Shown here: positions 35,409 through 35,749 of the stretch, piece after piece
Layout of the letters: the number at the start of each line of letters is the position of its first letter
How positions within the stretch are numbered: the stretch's first letter is position 1
Assembly (NCBI GenBank): GCA_016287975.1
Contig: JAEEXV010000027.1
Span: 1-35,749 of the forward strand
Source: Lentisphaeria bacterium
GTDB taxonomy: Bacteria > Verrucomicrobiota > Lentisphaeria > Oligosphaerales > Oligosphaeraceae
Direction: 5' to 3'
DNA: 35,749 nt
Program-made: the position numbers and the translations under genes
The notes under the pieces: model-generated
The model's input: only the letters and a program-made list of their open reading frames with translations
What the model was told of the DNA's origin: nothing
The model's database searches: none

Positions 35409-35749
35409 TCAGCTGGCGAAGCCGATTCCGTGCCTCTCCTCGCCGAGCCCCTTGTAGACGCCCTGGGAGTCGCGCGACTGCGCCTCGAGTTTCAGCGCCT
35501 CGACAATCTCGGCGGCGGTGAGCTCCTCGTTCTCCAGATAGAAGAGCTGCTGGCGGACGTTGCGGAAGTCGGAGGGGGTCAGGCGCTCGACGGCGTGGAG
35601 GGCGGCCCTGTCGGCCTCCGCGAGGGCGGGGGCGTTCAGGGGGCCGAAGTAGGTCCTGTAGAAGGTCTCCTTGCCCGCGTCGTCGAGGAAGTCGAAGTGG
35701 AGGCGGAAGGTGAAGCGGCGGAGGGCGGCGGGGTCGAGCCTCTGGACGA
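35409..35749 (-). CDS. AAA-family ATPase, C-terminal fragment
   Basis: An open reading frame enters from the right edge of the window and ends in TGA at 35409; 112 residues are visible. It begins VQRLDPAALRRFTFRLHFDF, which matches the segment after sensor 1 of AAA ATPases (LDPALLRRF, with the arginine-finger pair), followed by a helical lid with LTPSDFRNVRQQLFYLENEE. The C-terminus is GEERHGIGFAS. The start, Walker motifs and any N-terminal domain are outside the window. It is convergent with the AraC gene. Confidence 0.75.
   Translation of the reverse strand, partial: VQRLDPAALRRFTFRLHFDFLDDAGKETFYRTYFGPLNAPALAEADRAALHAVERLTPSDFRNVRQQLFYLENEELTAAEIVEALKLEAQSRDSQGVYKGLGEERHGIGFAS

Overview
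The window is GC-rich bacterial DNA, densely coded, with long co-directional gene runs, no rRNA or tRNA that I could recognise, and no CRISPR array. Two Gfo/Idh/MocA oxidoreductases, a ThuA-like protein, a SorE-like zinc dehydrogenase, a cupin-AraC regulator, several metallophosphoesterases and an unusual load of simple-sequence repeats fit a chromosome of the PVC superphylum (Lentisphaerota or Kiritimatiellota-like). That placement rests on gene content only and is tentative. Most genes look intact and chromosomal. There is no phage module and no transposase.

Layout. Positions 1-2829 (+) hold a G-rich minisatellite and two sugar-type oxidoreductases, separated by a REPIN-like double palindrome. 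Positions 2837-15250 are a long minus-strand run. Read in its own direction it goes: a small HTH regulator, an MBL-fold hydrolase, a metallophosphoesterase, lysS, a MoxR ATPase and its DUF58 partner, a 9-bp minisatellite, a UvrD/PcrA helicase, an AAA ATPase with a C-terminal PD-(D/E)XK domain, a MurA enzyme with Asp in place of the catalytic Cys, and an esterase. Positions 15547-16902 (+) encode an MFS transporter divergent from the HTH regulator. A ThuA-like protein (-), an AAA/DUF4143 ATPase (+), a deacetylase-like/amidohydrolase pair (-), RNase D (-) and a zinc dehydrogenase (-) follow.

Positions 23650-24350 look mobile: a GxxExxY nuclease-fold gene flanked by degenerate CCACAGATTACA-type repeats and a nested, cloverleaf-like palindrome. 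A fused two-domain iron-type ABC permease (-) follows, without its ATPase or binding protein.

Positions 26154-34285 (+) form the most interesting unit: a YfcE-like metallophosphoesterase overlapping by ATGA an unrecognised 533-residue helical protein, then a 1923-residue protein. That protein carries a transglutaminase-like region, DUF4011, an SF1 helicase, a Vsr/MTES_1575-type nuclease and DUF3320. The helicase architecture is of the kind found in anti-phage defence; the other two genes are candidate partners. A cupin-AraC regulator follows 29 bp later, and the window ends inside an AAA ATPase gene on the minus strand.

Regulation. A TACATT-like -10 hexamer recurs upstream of many genes, once with a good -35 (TTGACG, 16-bp spacer). 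Several genes have clear Shine-Dalgarno sequences (AAGGAG or GAGGAG), which fixed several starts.
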